Assembly (NCBI GenBank): GCA_905181965.1
Contig: CAJIZY010000014.1
Coordinates: 123,281 to 187,280, forward strand
DNA: 64,000 bases
Reading direction: 5' to 3'
DNA from: Akkermansiaceae bacterium
Lineage (GTDB): Bacteria > Verrucomicrobiota > Verrucomicrobiia > Verrucomicrobiales > Akkermansiaceae
The position numbers and the translations under genes are program-made. Positions 27,045 through 36,089 of the stretch are shown one piece after another. Positions within the stretch are counted from its first letter, which is position 1. Every line of letters begins with the position of its first letter. Under the pieces are notes generated by a model. It was not told the origin of the DNA and made no database searches. It was given only the letters and a program-made list of their open reading frames with translations.

Positions 27045-27926
27045 ATGAATTATCGAATTGCATACGAACGTGCTGTCAATGTGACAGCGAGTGGACTCGC
27101 CATGGTGGCCCAACGGCTTCCCTTAATTAAGAATCTCACTCCAATATTTGGGGCAACTGGAGGGAGTCATTTTGCGGCTCCTTTGGCGGTGACTTTCGTT
27201 GGAACACACGCTTTGTCCGGCCAGTCGATCATGCTTCAACAAACCAACACAAGCGAACCAACGGATGTTGTCGAGATCGAGGTGGGAGAGGCGTTTCAGT
27301 GGGAGTTCAAGGCCACCCGTTATAACATCCTGTCATTTAGTATTATAGACGATAACGGGAACGAGCAATTACCCCCCGGAGTCGTTTCAATTGGACCGCA
27401 AAGCGGGATCGGAACAATTGGAGGAATCCCAGAAGAGGCGGGCACGTTCACTTATACGATCACTGGTTACAGAGGAGACAACCAAAGAAGTAGCCAGACA
27501 GTCCCTTTTAATTTGACCCTTGTCGTTGAAGATCCGGCTGGAAGTCCGTTCAAGATCTTCATGTTGGACTATTTTGCTGCGGAGGAATTGGCGAATCCTG
27601 CCATCACCGGGCCGGGTTCCGATCCTGATCTTGACGGGATTGATAACGCAATGGAGTTCGTCTTAGATCTCAATCCTTCGGCTTTTGACTTGATGCCTGG
27701 AACGATTGCTGTGGATTCTAATAACCCTCAAATGCTCCGCTATGAAATCCCACTAAATGTGCTCGCGACCGAGGCTACGGTTGGGTTTGAAGAATCGGCG
27801 AGCCTCGAGGGTCAGTGGCAGCCTTCGATTGGTGAATTTGTTGAGCGAACTGATACGATGATTGTTTTGACCGCCCCTCTTGCAGGCAAAAAGTTCTACC
27901 GGCTTAAGGTAATCATCGAAGAATGA
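27045..27926 (+). CDS. Secreted Ig-like protein, last gene of the ApbE-DUF3570 operon
   Basis: 293 residues, no named family. After a basic N-terminus a long weakly hydrophobic region (LTPIFGATGGSHFAAPLAVTFVGTHALSG) probably acts as an unusual signal or anchor. Residues about 65-165 form an Ig/cadherin-like beta domain (VEVGEAF... GIPEEAGTFTYTITGY). A calcium-type repeat (GSDPDLDGIDNAMEF) then leads to the small C-terminal comparison domain ending FYRLKVIIEE. It is expressed from the same operon and is therefore a candidate surface component of that system. The gene ends 3 bases before a convergent gene. Confidence 0.7.
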   Translation: MNYRIAYERAVNVTASGLAMVAQRLPLIKNLTPIFGATGGSHFAAPLAVTFVGTHALSGQSIMLQQTNTSEPTDVVEIEVGEAFQWEFKATRYNILSFSIIDDNGNEQLPPGVVSIGPQSGIGTIGGIPEEAGTFTYTITGYRGDNQRSSQTVPFNLTLVVEDPAGSPFKIFMLDYFAAEELANPAITGPGSDPDLDGIDNAMEFVLDLNPSAFDLMPGTIAVDSNNPQMLRYEIPLNVLATEATVGFEESASLEGQWQPSIGEFVERTDTMIVLTAPLAGKKFYRLKVIIEE

Positions 27927-27929
27927 TCG

Positions 27930-28445
27930 CTATTTTTCGGATTTTTTGAAGGCGCTTGCGATAAGTTTTTCGAAGTCACCTTTGGCCTTCTTTAAATCAA
28001 CTTCTTTACCGAGCATCTTAAGAAAGACATCGCCTGAAGGATGAGGAATGACTGCTCCTAGGAGCATGTATTCGGGTGTGGCCTTTTTTTCACGGGCCAT
28101 CATCGGACCGACCATGTAGGTGCCAGTCATGCTGACAATGGTAAGCTTCTGGTTGCCGAAGGTTTTGTTTTCTGGCGTGACTTTGGCTTCACCGTTTTCG
28201 AACTGGCGTTTCCAACGTTGAATGTTGGCCTCAACTCCACCTCCTTGGCCCTCGCCGAAGTGATAGAACTTGAGGAGTGGGCCGTCCTTCTTGCTGTGGT
28301 TGAGAGCGGCTTTGACCATGTGACTGGAGGTTTTGCCAATGACCCAAGATTTTTCTGGCTTGAAGGTGAAGTTACCGACTTTAAAGAAATCTTGCGCGGA
28401 GAGAGCAGAGAGAGAGAGAGCTAAAATGGTGACGATAATCTTCAT
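27930..28445 (-). CDS. Small secreted protein of unknown function
   Basis: 171 residues with a clear signal peptide (MKIIVTILALSLSALSAQ). The mature part is an alpha/beta domain without a family I recognise; notable segments are FKPEKSWVIGKTSSHMVKA, GQGGGVEANIQRWKRQF and TYMVGPMMAREKK. Similar short secreted proteins occur scattered in Verrucomicrobia and Planctomycetes. It has no cysteines and no obvious metal site, so it is more likely a binding or chaperone-like protein than an enzyme. Transcription runs toward the end of the apbE operon (convergent, 3-base gap). Confidence 0.75.
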   Translation of the reverse strand: MKIIVTILALSLSALSAQDFFKVGNFTFKPEKSWVIGKTSSHMVKAALNHSKKDGPLLKFYHFGEGQGGGVEANIQRWKRQFENGEAKVTPENKTFGNQKLTIVSMTGTYMVGPMMAREKKATPEYMLLGAVIPHPSGDVFLKMLGKEVDLKKAKGDFEKLIASAFKKSEK

Positions 28446-28485
28446 GACGAAAGTTAAGCGAAGATTTGTGGATGTGCCACGGTTA

Positions 28486-29499
28486 TTATTTGGGGTCTGG
28501 GACTAGGGTTTTTGCGATCTTTGGGAGCCATTCGACCGCTTTTTTTTCAGCGGTGTTCATGGTGATAAGGTATCCTTTCTGCTCGATGAGGTTGAGCTGG
28601 GCGCGTGCATACCACATCGTGTTTGAGCCATCGTGTTGAAGTTGGACAATATGACCGTTTTCAACTTTCACTCCCCAGCCGAGACCATAATTGGGCTCGA
28701 TTGGAGTGTGAAGTTTTTGGTAACTGGCTTGAGTCAAAAGTTTGCCATTTCCGTGGTGCCCCTTGATTTGATCCTGACAAAAAAGAACCCAGTCGGAGAG
28801 GGAAAGATGAAGGCCGCCAGCGGGACCATACATCGGCGGGTTGTCGTGGCTCATCGGTTTGCCTTTCCAGTGACCATGAATGGCGGTTGCGCCTTTGGGG
28901 GGGCCGAAGCCCACGCTTTTGATTCCAAGTGGCTTGAAGAGATGTTGCTGAATCGCTTTTTCCCATGTCATATCGAGAAGTTTCTCAATGACCGCGCCGG
29001 CGATGATATAGCCAAAGTTCGAATACAAAAATCCTTCGCTTGGTTTTTGAGCTAGGCCTCTGATCGTTACTTCTCGTCGGGAGAGCATCCTTTGGGCGCC
29101 TTCTGGATTTGCAGGCAGACCGGCTGTGTGAGAAAGGAGTTGAGTGATGGTTGTCTTCCGGGCGTTGGGGTGAAAGTCATCTACAAGTTTGGGAAAAATC
29201 TCTGACATGGTCGTCTCCCATTTGAGGATTTTTTTTTCTATAAGAATCGCCATCAAGGTTGCGGTCATTGCTTTTGTATCGGAGCCGATGTGCCAAACAG
29301 AGTTCCTTTTAACCGCTATGGAGCCGTCAATACGAGTTGTGCCAGCAATTTCAAAAGCGGTAATTTGTTCGCAATCAAAGGCGACTGCGCCCACCGCCGG
29401 AATGTTGACCGCGATACGGGCCTTTGAAATGACCTTGGCTGTTTTTTCTGCAGTTACTGTGCCCGTAAGGAGTGTTAGCGCGTAGATCAACCGTTTCAT
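28486..29499 (-). CDS. Secreted class C beta-lactamase-like serine hydrolase
   Basis: 337 residues with a signal peptide (MKRLIYALTLLTGTVTA). Active-site motifs of the AmpC/penicillin-binding/esterase superfamily are present: S73-D-T-K76 (WHIGSDTKAM) and Y159-S-N161 (GFLYSNFGYI). The third motif is less exact (a His-containing strand near VQLQHDGSN). These enzymes act on D-amino-acid peptides, esters or beta-lactams; environmental members are usually esterases or peptidases rather than resistance enzymes. It is divergent from the Fur-family gene across a 100-base region that contains a Fur-like inverted repeat. Confidence 0.92.
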   Translation of the reverse strand: MKRLIYALTLLTGTVTAEKTAKVISKARIAVNIPAVGAVAFDCEQITAFEIAGTTRIDGSIAVKRNSVWHIGSDTKAMTATLMAILIEKKILKWETTMSEIFPKLVDDFHPNARKTTITQLLSHTAGLPANPEGAQRMLSRREVTIRGLAQKPSEGFLYSNFGYIIAGAVIEKLLDMTWEKAIQQHLFKPLGIKSVGFGPPKGATAIHGHWKGKPMSHDNPPMYGPAGGLHLSLSDWVLFCQDQIKGHHGNGKLLTQASYQKLHTPIEPNYGLGWGVKVENGHIVQLQHDGSNTMWYARAQLNLIEQKGYLITMNTAEKKAVEWLPKIAKTLVPDPK

Positions 29500-29538
29500 C
29501 TTAGAATTGGTGTATCAGACGTGTCTAATTTTTTCGAA

Positions 29539-29553
29539 TTAGAATAATTCCAA
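29539..29553. promoter_or_regulatory. Candidate Fur/PerR-type operator ahead of the fur-suf operon
   Basis: TTAGAAT-A-ATTCCAA is a 7-1-7 inverted repeat with six of seven positions matching between arms, the geometry used by Fur-family repressors. It lies 47 bases before the Fur-family start codon and 40 bases from the divergent hydrolase start. That position suits autoregulation of the fur-suf operon. The exact match to a known box was not tested. Confidence 0.45.
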
Positions 29554-29599
29554 ATTCCGGCTTGTTCTGATAGGATTTACGAATAACTTCCCGACGACG

Positions 29600-30031
29600 A
29601 TGATTCCGCTCGCCAACAAGAAAGACCTAAAACCGGAAGATTTTCCTTCCGACATTGAAGGTTTGCGAATGACTAGACAACGCCGCGAGGTGCTCGCAGT
29701 CATTTTACGGGATCGTGACCACCCCACTGCTAATGACGTGTTTCGTCGAGCCCAAGATCGAATGCCAACCATTTCGTTGGCCACGGTCTACAACTGCCTT
29801 GAGGCGCTGGTAAGTCATAATATCGTTCGCCAGGTGAATCTCGATCGCGAGTCGTCGCGCTACTGTCCTAATCTTAGCGATCATTGTCATTTTCAGGATG
29901 AGTCGTCCGGCAAAATTCACGACGTCGTTTTTAAAGAGGGAGTCAAACTAGAGGATATTCTTGAACTTCCAAAGGGAACCGAAATTAGCCACCTCGACAT
30001 AAGTCTGAAGGGGAATTTCGGGAACAAATAA
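29600..30031 (+). CDS. Fur-family transcriptional regulator heading the suf operon
   Basis: 143 residues. The winged-helix part reads GLRMTRQRREVLAVIL, HPTANDVFRRAQ and ISLATVYNCLEALV (recognition helix), and the dimer/metal domain has CHFQDESSGKIHDV. Only part of the usual Cys/His set remains: HCHF is present but the structural CxxC pairs are absent. It could sense iron, peroxide or redox state and is closer to the PerR/BosR-like branch than to classical Fur. The sufC start is 15 bases downstream, so it is co-transcribed with sufCBD and very likely their regulator, the role played by SufR or IscR elsewhere. Confidence 0.9.
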   Translation: MIPLANKKDLKPEDFPSDIEGLRMTRQRREVLAVILRDRDHPTANDVFRRAQDRMPTISLATVYNCLEALVSHNIVRQVNLDRESSRYCPNLSDHCHFQDESSGKIHDVVFKEGVKLEDILELPKGTEISHLDISLKGNFGNK

Positions 30032-30046
30032 ATTTTACCTAACACC

Positions 30047-30787
30047 ATGAGCCTAACCATTGAAAATCTCCATGCGTCTGTCGACGGAAACGAAATCCTG
30101 AAAGGCTTGAACCTTGAGATTCCGGCTGGAGAAGTGCATGCCATTATGGGTCCCAACGGATCCGGGAAATCAACTCTCTCGAAAATCATCGCGGGCCACG
30201 ACGACTACGAAGTTTCAGAAGGTCGGGTCCTTCTAGACGGAGTAGACATTGCGAAGCTTGCAGTCGATGAGCGCTCCCGCGCCGGAATTTTCTTGGCTTT
30301 CCAGTATCCCGCCGAGGTTCCGGGAGTTTCAAACGCCAACTTCCTTCGTGCTGCTCTTCAAGCTCGTCTCCCTGAAGGAGAAGAGATCGATGCAGTTGCC
30401 TTTTACAAGAATATGTATGCTAAAATGGACGAGTTGGAAATGAATCGCAAGTTCACTAGCCGGTCCGTCAACGAGGGCTTTTCTGGGGGTGAAAAGAAGC
30501 GGAACGAAATTCTCCAGATGATCATGCTCGATCCACGTTACTGCCTACTCGATGAGACTGACTCGGGACTCGACATCGATGCTCTAAAAGTGGTCGCAAA
30601 AGGTGTGAACTCGATGCGCTCAGAAAATCGTGGTTTTCTAGTCATCACCCACTACCAGCGTTTACTCGACTATATCAAGCCTGATCATGTTCACGTCATG
30701 GCTGATGGTCAAATCGTCAAATCTGGTGGCGCCGAATTAGCTCTCAAACTCGAGGAAAGCGGATACGATTTCCTCAAAACTGCCTAA
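30047..30787 (+). CDS. sufC: SufC, ATPase of the SUF Fe-S cluster scaffold
   Basis: 246 residues of an ABC-type ATPase without membrane domain. Walker A is GPNGSGKST (Lys41), the signature is [13 protein letters not shown], which is characteristic of SufC, and Walker B is [15 protein letters not shown]. SufC binds SufB and SufD and drives the conformational change needed for Fe-S cluster assembly in the cytoplasm. It is followed by sufB after 8 bases. Confidence 0.97.
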   Translation: MSLTIENLHASVDGNEILKGLNLEIPAGEVHAIMGPNGSGKSTLSKIIAGHDDYEVSEGRVLLDGVDIAKLAVDERSRAGIFLAFQYPAEVPGVSNANFLRAALQARLPEGEEIDAVAFYKNMYAKMDELEMNRKFTSRSVNEGFSGGEKKRNEILQMIMLDPRYCLLDETDSGLDIDALKVVAKGVNSMRSENRGFLVITHYQRLLDYIKPDHVHVMADGQIVKSGGAELALKLEESGYDFLKTA

Positions 30788-30795
30788 TATTTTTC

Positions 30796-32220
30796 ATGAT
30801 GAATTCTGAGACTGCCACCGTCAAACAAGTCGCTTTAGAAAAGGACGATATCGGTAATTTTTCTTTTCCGGAAAGCCATAAATTCGATGCTGGATATGGT
30901 TTAACCAAAGATACTCTCGATTATATATCGAAAGTGAAGGACGAGCCCGCTTGGGTGAACGAGTTTCGGCATAAAGCACTGAAAACTTTTGAGTCCAAGC
31001 CTATGCCGACCAACTGGGCAACCAAGGATCTCGAAAATATCGATTTCGATGCCATCCGTTATTACCTCTCGGACGGCGCACAGCCTAAGCGCTCTTGGGA
31101 CGAGGTTCCTCCCGAAGTCCTCGAGACTTTTGACCGTCTTGGGGTGCCCGAACAGGAGCGGGCCTTTCTTGCTGGAGTGGAAGCTCAGTACGATTCCGAA
31201 GCGGCTTACTCGAATGTAAAGGAAGCGCTTGCGGATGAAGGTGTGATTTTTGTGACTTGCTCGGAAGGCTTGAAAGAGCACGAGGAAATTTTCCGACCTT
31301 GGTTTGGAAAAGTAATTCCAACTGGTGACAACAAATTTTCCGCTCTGAATTCCGCAGTGATGTCTGGTGGTTCTTTCATCTATATTCCTCCGGGGGTTAA
31401 AGTGAAGCATCCCTTACAAGCATACTTTCGTATCAATTCTGAGAACTTCGGACAATTTGAGCGAACCCTTATTATTGCCGATGAAGGTTCGGAAGTGATG
31501 TATATGGAAGGATGCACCGCTCCCAAATTTGAGACTGCGACATTGCATTCGGCGGTCGTTGAGTTGGTTGCAATGAAGGGTGCCAAAATTCAATACATCA
31601 CGGTTCAAAACTGGTCATCTAATGTGTTCAACCTCGTCACGAAGCGAGGCCTGGCTCACGAAGATGCTGAGATCCGATGGATTGATTGTAATATCGGGTC
31701 ACGTCTCACTATGAAATATCCGGGTGTCGTCATGAAAGGCGAGCGGGCTCGCGGAGAAGTGATTTCTATCGCTCTTGCTAACGATGGCCAGCATCAAGAT
31801 ACCGGCGCCAAGATGATTCACGCCGCGAACAACACGACCTCGAACGTCATCTCTAAATCGATCTCGGTCGGTGAAGGGCGCTCGACCTATCGTGGCCAGG
31901 TTCATATTCCCAAGCACCTTAAAGGTTGTAAGAACAATACCGAGTGCGACGCCTTGCTTATCAACACCAAGAGCCGGACTGACACGTATCCGGCCATCTC
32001 GGTGAAGGGAAATCAACATGTTACCCAACATGAGGCGAGTGTGAGTCAAGTTTCCGAGGAGATGCTCTTTTATATGCAGCAGCGTGGACTTTCTGAGACC
32101 CAAGCTATGTCGCTTGCCGTTAATGGATTCATTAACGACCTGGTTGAAGAGTTTCCGATGGAGTATTCGGTTGAACTGAAGCGTTTGATCGACCTGGAGA
32201 TGGAAGGATCCGTCGGCTAA
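30796..32220 (+). CDS. sufB: SufB, Fe-S cluster scaffold protein
   Basis: 474 residues, normal length. Typical blocks are present: [52 protein letters not shown] and the C-terminal [21 protein letters not shown]. Cys384 in the last block corresponds to the conserved cluster/persulfide cysteine. Either of two adjacent ATG codons (30796, 30799) may start it. It forms the SufBC2D complex with its neighbours; no sufS or sufE/U is in the window. Confidence 0.97.
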   Translation: MMNSETATVKQVALEKDDIGNFSFPESHKFDAGYGLTKDTLDYISKVKDEPAWVNEFRHKALKTFESKPMPTNWATKDLENIDFDAIRYYLSDGAQPKRSWDEVPPEVLETFDRLGVPEQERAFLAGVEAQYDSEAAYSNVKEALADEGVIFVTCSEGLKEHEEIFRPWFGKVIPTGDNKFSALNSAVMSGGSFIYIPPGVKVKHPLQAYFRINSENFGQFERTLIIADEGSEVMYMEGCTAPKFETATLHSAVVELVAMKGAKIQYITVQNWSSNVFNLVTKRGLAHEDAEIRWIDCNIGSRLTMKYPGVVMKGERARGEVISIALANDGQHQDTGAKMIHAANNTTSNVISKSISVGEGRSTYRGQVHIPKHLKGCKNNTECDALLINTKSRTDTYPAISVKGNQHVTQHEASVSQVSEEMLFYMQQRGLSETQAMSLAVNGFINDLVEEFPMEYSVELKRLIDLEMEGSVG

Positions 32221-32270
32221 CGCAAACCTGTTTTCAAAACTGGAACCAATCCACTTTTATACACTCTTAA

Positions 32271-33413
32271 ATGTCTGTTACTTTTGTTTCCCCTGCTCTC
32301 GAGAAATTTGAGGAGCTCGATTGGCCAGTGCGTACTGACGAAAACTGGCGCTTTGGATCTTGGAAAGAGGCTAATCTTTCTGGGCTAGAGACCGTCGGAG
32401 CTGGAACGATAGGTGATCTTCCTGAGCCTCTCAAGGGTTTCGATCGACTTGTGTTTGCGAACCGTGATCTCGTTTCAGGTTCATCTGATACAGCGGAATT
32501 GGTTGAGGGGTCTTTTGGTCCAACTTCGCGCCTTGGTTCTTCAAAACATGCCGCCTTGCACGCTGCCAAGTCAAAGCACACTTTACATGTTCGGAGTGGC
32601 ACCGATCTGTCGTTGGAATTGATTTACTTTGTGTCAGGAGAGGGATTGTTTCTTCCTGGTGTTGTCATTGAAGCAGAAGTTGGTGCGAATATCAGGGTCG
32701 TGAAACGGTTCATTTCCGTTGATGATTCCGCAACTGTCGTAGTCACCGCTACGGATGTTCGCACCGCCGAAAATTCTAAGGTCACATGCCTTGTGACTCA
32801 AGAGCTCAACCGCAACAGTAAGTTGATTAGGTTCTCCGATTCTACCTTGCAGGCATCCTCCATCGCCAAACTTGCGGTGGTGCATACTGGGGCCAAGTGG
32901 GTTCGTGAAGAAACTTATTCGACTGTCGGTGGTTTGGACGCCAAGTCGGAAATTCTCTCGGTCGCTTTACCTGATACTGGCCAAGAATACGACCAGCGGA
33001 CTTTCCAGCATCATGGAGCTCGTAACACCTTTTCGGATCTTCTCTTCAAAAATACGCTTTTTGGGAAAGCCACTACGATTTTCTCGGGGCTTATCTTTGT
33101 CGATGAGGGAGCACATGGCACCGACGCTTATCAAACTTGTCGTAATCTCATGATGACCGATGAATGTGAGGCTCACTCGATGCCTGGCCTTGAGATCAAT
33201 GCTGATGATGTGAAATGCTCACACGGAAGCACTTCTTCACGTGTGAGTGACGAGGAGATCTTCTATCTCATGGCTCGAGGCATCACCGCGAAAGACGCAC
33301 GTCGTTTGGTGGCGCAAGGATTCTCGATCGAAGCGATTGAGCGCCTCGAAGATGAGCAACTTGAGACCCTTGCGATCGAGGTAGTTTCACGGAAATTTGC
33401 GACTATTGAGTAA
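32271..33413 (+). CDS. sufD: SufD, Fe-S cluster assembly protein
   Basis: 380 residues. A weakly conserved N-terminal half (ENWRFGSWKEANL) leads to the beta-helix core shared with SufB. The C-terminal block NADDVKCSHGSTSSRVSDEE carries the conserved HGST histidine, followed by YLMARGITAKDARRLVAQGF, which is diagnostic. It is separated from sufB by 50 bases without a terminator, so it belongs to the same operon. A weak GC hairpin follows. Confidence 0.95.
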   Translation: MSVTFVSPALEKFEELDWPVRTDENWRFGSWKEANLSGLETVGAGTIGDLPEPLKGFDRLVFANRDLVSGSSDTAELVEGSFGPTSRLGSSKHAALHAAKSKHTLHVRSGTDLSLELIYFVSGEGLFLPGVVIEAEVGANIRVVKRFISVDDSATVVVTATDVRTAENSKVTCLVTQELNRNSKLIRFSDSTLQASSIAKLAVVHTGAKWVREETYSTVGGLDAKSEILSVALPDTGQEYDQRTFQHHGARNTFSDLLFKNTLFGKATTIFSGLIFVDEGAHGTDAYQTCRNLMMTDECEAHSMPGLEINADDVKCSHGSTSSRVSDEEIFYLMARGITAKDARRLVAQGFSIEAIERLEDEQLETLAIEVVSRKFATIE

Positions 33414-33435
33414 GATCCTCTAAACAGGGACAGAG

Positions 33436-33453
33436 GGGCTGATAGAGCCCTTA
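33436..33453. terminator. Weak hairpin between convergent sufD and sulfatase
   Basis: GGGCT (33436-33440) can pair with AGCCC (33446-33450), followed on the + strand by TTAAAGTTT. The stem is short and the T tract imperfect, so this is only a possible bidirectional terminator. Confidence 0.3.
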
Positions 33454-33465
33454 AAGTTTGGATAT

Positions 33466-35001
33466 TCAGCTCCCTTTTTTCATCTTCATCGGGGGCGCTT
33501 CGTAATGTTCACGGAGGCGGTGAAATTCTTTGGTAAGTTTTTTTCTCACCTTGGAGTAAGACGGGTTGTCATGGACACTCTTGAGTTCCTGTGGATCTTT
33601 GACGAGATCAAAGAGTTGCCATTCGTCGGTTCCCGGAAGGTAGAAAAGTTTGTGAGTCTCGGTTCTGACTCCAAAGTGTTGGGGGACGTTGTGCTCTCCT
33701 TTTTCGTAGTAAGAATAGTAGAGCGATTTACGCCAGTCCCTCGGAGTGCCTTTGAGAACGGGTGCAATTGATTTGCCCTGAATCTCAGCTGGGATTTCAA
33801 CTCCGGCTGCTTCCAGGAAAGTGGGGGCGTAGTCGATGTTCTGGATCATCTCCTTGGGGCGTGATCCGGGCTTGGTGACCCCTTCATATCCGAAGGGCAT
33901 CATGAGGGATTCTTCAAACATCCAGCGCTTGTCATACCACCCGTGCTCTCCGAGGTAAAAGCCTTGATCGGAGGCGTAAACGACGATCGTATTTTCAGCG
34001 AGACCATTTGTGTCGAGGTAGTCGAGCATACGGCCCACGCTTTCATCGACTGCTTTCACGGTGGCGAGGTAGTTCTTCATGTAGCGTTGGTATTTCCAGC
34101 GCACGACGTCCCTGTGGTTCATGGTAGGAACTTTCTCGATGAAGGCTTTGTTCTCAGGGCCGAAGTGAGCGTCCCATCTTTCTTTTTGAGGATCGGTCAT
34201 GCGGCGGTATTCCACTGTAGGGTAGCGATCTAATCCGGGGAGTTTTATCCCGTTGCGCTCATCTTTTCGGACCTTTGCGTCGTAAGCCCAGTCGAAGTGG
34301 CGATCGATTTCCATTTCGTTTTTTGCGAGTGTTCCGCTTCGGTTTTCGTAGTTGTCAAAGAGGGATGGGGGCTCGGGAATAGTAACGCCATCGAAGGCTT
34401 TAAGATGGCGCGGGGCGGGGGCAAAGGTGCGGTGAGGTGCTTTGTGCTGGCACATGAGGAAGAAGGGCTTTTTCTTGTCTCGGCTGTCGAGCCACTTGAT
34501 GGCCTTGTCGGTGGTGATGTCGGTGCAATACCCGTTGAACTTTTTGGTGCTTCCGTTCATTTGCTTGAAGACGGGATTGTAGTAGTTGCCCTGGCCGGGA
34601 AGGATTTCCCAGTAGTCAAAACCAACTGGGTTTGAAACGAGGTGCCACTTGCCAATGACGGCAGTGCTATAGCCGCCTCCGTGGAGGGCCTTTGAGAGAG
34701 TCCACTGTGATTGATCAAGGCCCTTTCCGCTGTTGCGAAGAAAGCCATTTTTATGGCTGTGTTTTCCGGTCATGATGGTGGCCCGGGATGGACCGCAGAT
34801 GGAATTTCCACAAAATGAGTTCTCAAAAATTGCTCCGGAAGCAGCGAGACGATCGATATTTGGAGTGGGAGCGATTTTGGCGAGATCGCCGCCGTAGGCC
34901 GAGATCGAGCGCAGGGCATGATCATCCGAAAAGAGGAAGAGGATATTGGGCTGTTTGGCCTGAACTAGCGAGGCGCAGGCAAGGAAAGTAAGTAGTTTCA
35001 T
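33466..35001 (-). CDS. Secreted type I sulfatase
   Basis: 511 residues with a signal peptide (MKLLTFLACASLVQA). Metal site FLFSDDHALRS, formylglycine motif C69-G-P-S-R73 in SICGPSRATIMTGKHSH, and distal metal site VYASDQGFYLGEHGW, with the conserved CQHKAPHRTFAP block between. The C-terminus contains the usual QLFDLVKDPQELKSV segment. It is the canonical cysteine-type sulfatase of marine polysaccharide degraders; the substrate is not inferable from sequence. Transcribed alone, convergent with sufD. Confidence 0.95.
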   Translation of the reverse strand: MKLLTFLACASLVQAKQPNILFLFSDDHALRSISAYGGDLAKIAPTPNIDRLAASGAIFENSFCGNSICGPSRATIMTGKHSHKNGFLRNSGKGLDQSQWTLSKALHGGGYSTAVIGKWHLVSNPVGFDYWEILPGQGNYYNPVFKQMNGSTKKFNGYCTDITTDKAIKWLDSRDKKKPFFLMCQHKAPHRTFAPAPRHLKAFDGVTIPEPPSLFDNYENRSGTLAKNEMEIDRHFDWAYDAKVRKDERNGIKLPGLDRYPTVEYRRMTDPQKERWDAHFGPENKAFIEKVPTMNHRDVVRWKYQRYMKNYLATVKAVDESVGRMLDYLDTNGLAENTIVVYASDQGFYLGEHGWYDKRWMFEESLMMPFGYEGVTKPGSRPKEMIQNIDYAPTFLEAAGVEIPAEIQGKSIAPVLKGTPRDWRKSLYYSYYEKGEHNVPQHFGVRTETHKLFYLPGTDEWQLFDLVKDPQELKSVHDNPSYSKVRKKLTKEFHRLREHYEAPPMKMKKGS

Positions 35002-35145
35002 GGTAGGATCTTGATCTCTTCAAGGAGCTTCACATGGGAAGACTAAAACGCCAAGTCGCTTTGGAGCCTATAGGTCACAGCCTCTTCTGAGGGGTGAAAA
35101 GGAACCGGATCAAGTTTAGGAGGCGAGATAGAAGCTCAAGATCAC

Positions 35146-35180
35146 GAAAAAGCCAGCTGGCCGGTGAGGCGCAGCTGGCT
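35146..35180 (-). terminator. Rho-independent terminator of the PEP-CTERM gene
   Basis: A perfect 9-bp stem, AGCCAGCTG (35151-35159) / CAGCTGGCT (35172-35180), is followed on the minus strand by five T residues (35146-35150). It lies 27 bases past the stop of the PEP-CTERM LamG gene. Confidence 0.88.
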
Positions 35181-35206
35181 TTGAAAGAATTTATCCCGCG
35201 GGCCTT

Positions 35207-35893
35207 TTATCGTCTGCGACCGAGAAGCGCCAAAGCGGCGAGCCCAGAGAAAAGCAAGCTGGTGGGCTCGGGAACACTCCCACTCCAGGCATTGGAGTGG
35301 GACAAAATATCGGAATCTGAGAGCGCGCTATTGTAGGTCGTAACACGAGAAATCGTGCCGATCATTCCCTCATTTCCACCATCACTAACGTTCCCCAAAT
35401 GTCCGGGGCCGGTGGGCATATCAAAGGTCGCTCCTGCGATGGAATCCGTGGAAGCGCCATTGATGAAAAGGTCCATGGTGCCAGTTGCTTGAGTCCAACG
35501 GTAAGTGACATGGGTGTCATCCGTAGGAGACGCAGCATTGGGAGCTGAAAAAGTATTGTCAGCAACGCCTGCCCGGGTGAATCCAAGAGCACCCGTGTCA
35601 TCCCATTGCTCATAGCGAAGGCTGTTGCCCGCATTAGCATCAGCTCTTCCGATGTATCCGTTCCGTCCACCGGCAGCTGGATCGCCACTCATAATAAACT
35701 CGAAAGTGGCGTCACCAGAAATTGCTCCGAAATCAAAGGCTTCGATATTTGATCCGTCAAAGGTAGCTGCTGTTGTGCTACGTGCGGTAAAGCCAGAACC
35801 TGCGATGGCAGCATCGTAGGCGGCTAAGCTTGCCCCTTGGAGGGAACTGATGCCTAGAAGTAGAATCCCGGCTGGGATGGTAATCTTAATCAT
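35207..35893 (-). CDS. PEP-CTERM protein with a LamG-like domain
   Basis: 228 residues from the ATG at 35893, chosen because it begins a signal peptide (MIKITIPAGILLLGISSLQG). A single LamG/concanavalin-like domain fills residues 25-200, and the C-terminus VPEPTSLLFSGLAALALLGRRR is a classical PEP-CTERM sorting tag (VPEP, hydrophobic helix, Arg tail). Such proteins are cleaved and exported by exosortase, not encoded here. The LamG segment is almost identical in DNA to two segments of the gene at 39976-42093. It is divergent from the FG-GAP gene and followed by its own terminator. Confidence 0.93.
   Translation of the reverse strand: MIKITIPAGILLLGISSLQGASLAAYDAAIAGSGFTARSTTAATFDGSNIEAFDFGAISGDATFEFIMSGDPAAGGRNGYIGRADANAGNSLRYEQWDDTGALGFTRAGVADNTFSAPNAASPTDDTHVTYRWTQATGTMDLFINGASTDSIAGATFDMPTGPGHLGNVSDGGNEGMIGTISRVTTYNSALSDSDILSHSNAWSGSVPEPTSLLFSGLAALALLGRRR
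35328..35713 (-). repeat. LamG-coding repeat, copy A (inverted)
   Basis: A 386-bp segment nearly identical to copies B (40201-40586) and C (41416-41801) but on the opposite strand. It matches C at most variable sites in the middle (acttaccgttggactcaagc) and B at its 3' end (atttctcgtgttacgac), so it is a mosaic of the two. Confidence 0.93.
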
Positions 35894-36089
35894 GATTTGA
35901 TGAGGTTTGAATTGGAATTGGTTCGGATGAACGTAACGAAAGAACAAGGTCTACAAGCTAATTTCCTGCGAGCAAGTGGTTAGCAATCCATAAAATGGAC
36001 GATTTAGCAATAAGAAAGTTAGATCGTTAGAGGTGTTCGGGAGGATTTTATTTCTGCGGGATGATTTGGTTTTATGCTAAACCCGTTTG

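Noticed and set aside
35145..35185. Transposon-like terminal repeat at the AGCCAGCTG palindrome
   Set aside because: The T tract and position just after a stop codon make it a terminator; there is no transposase or second copy.
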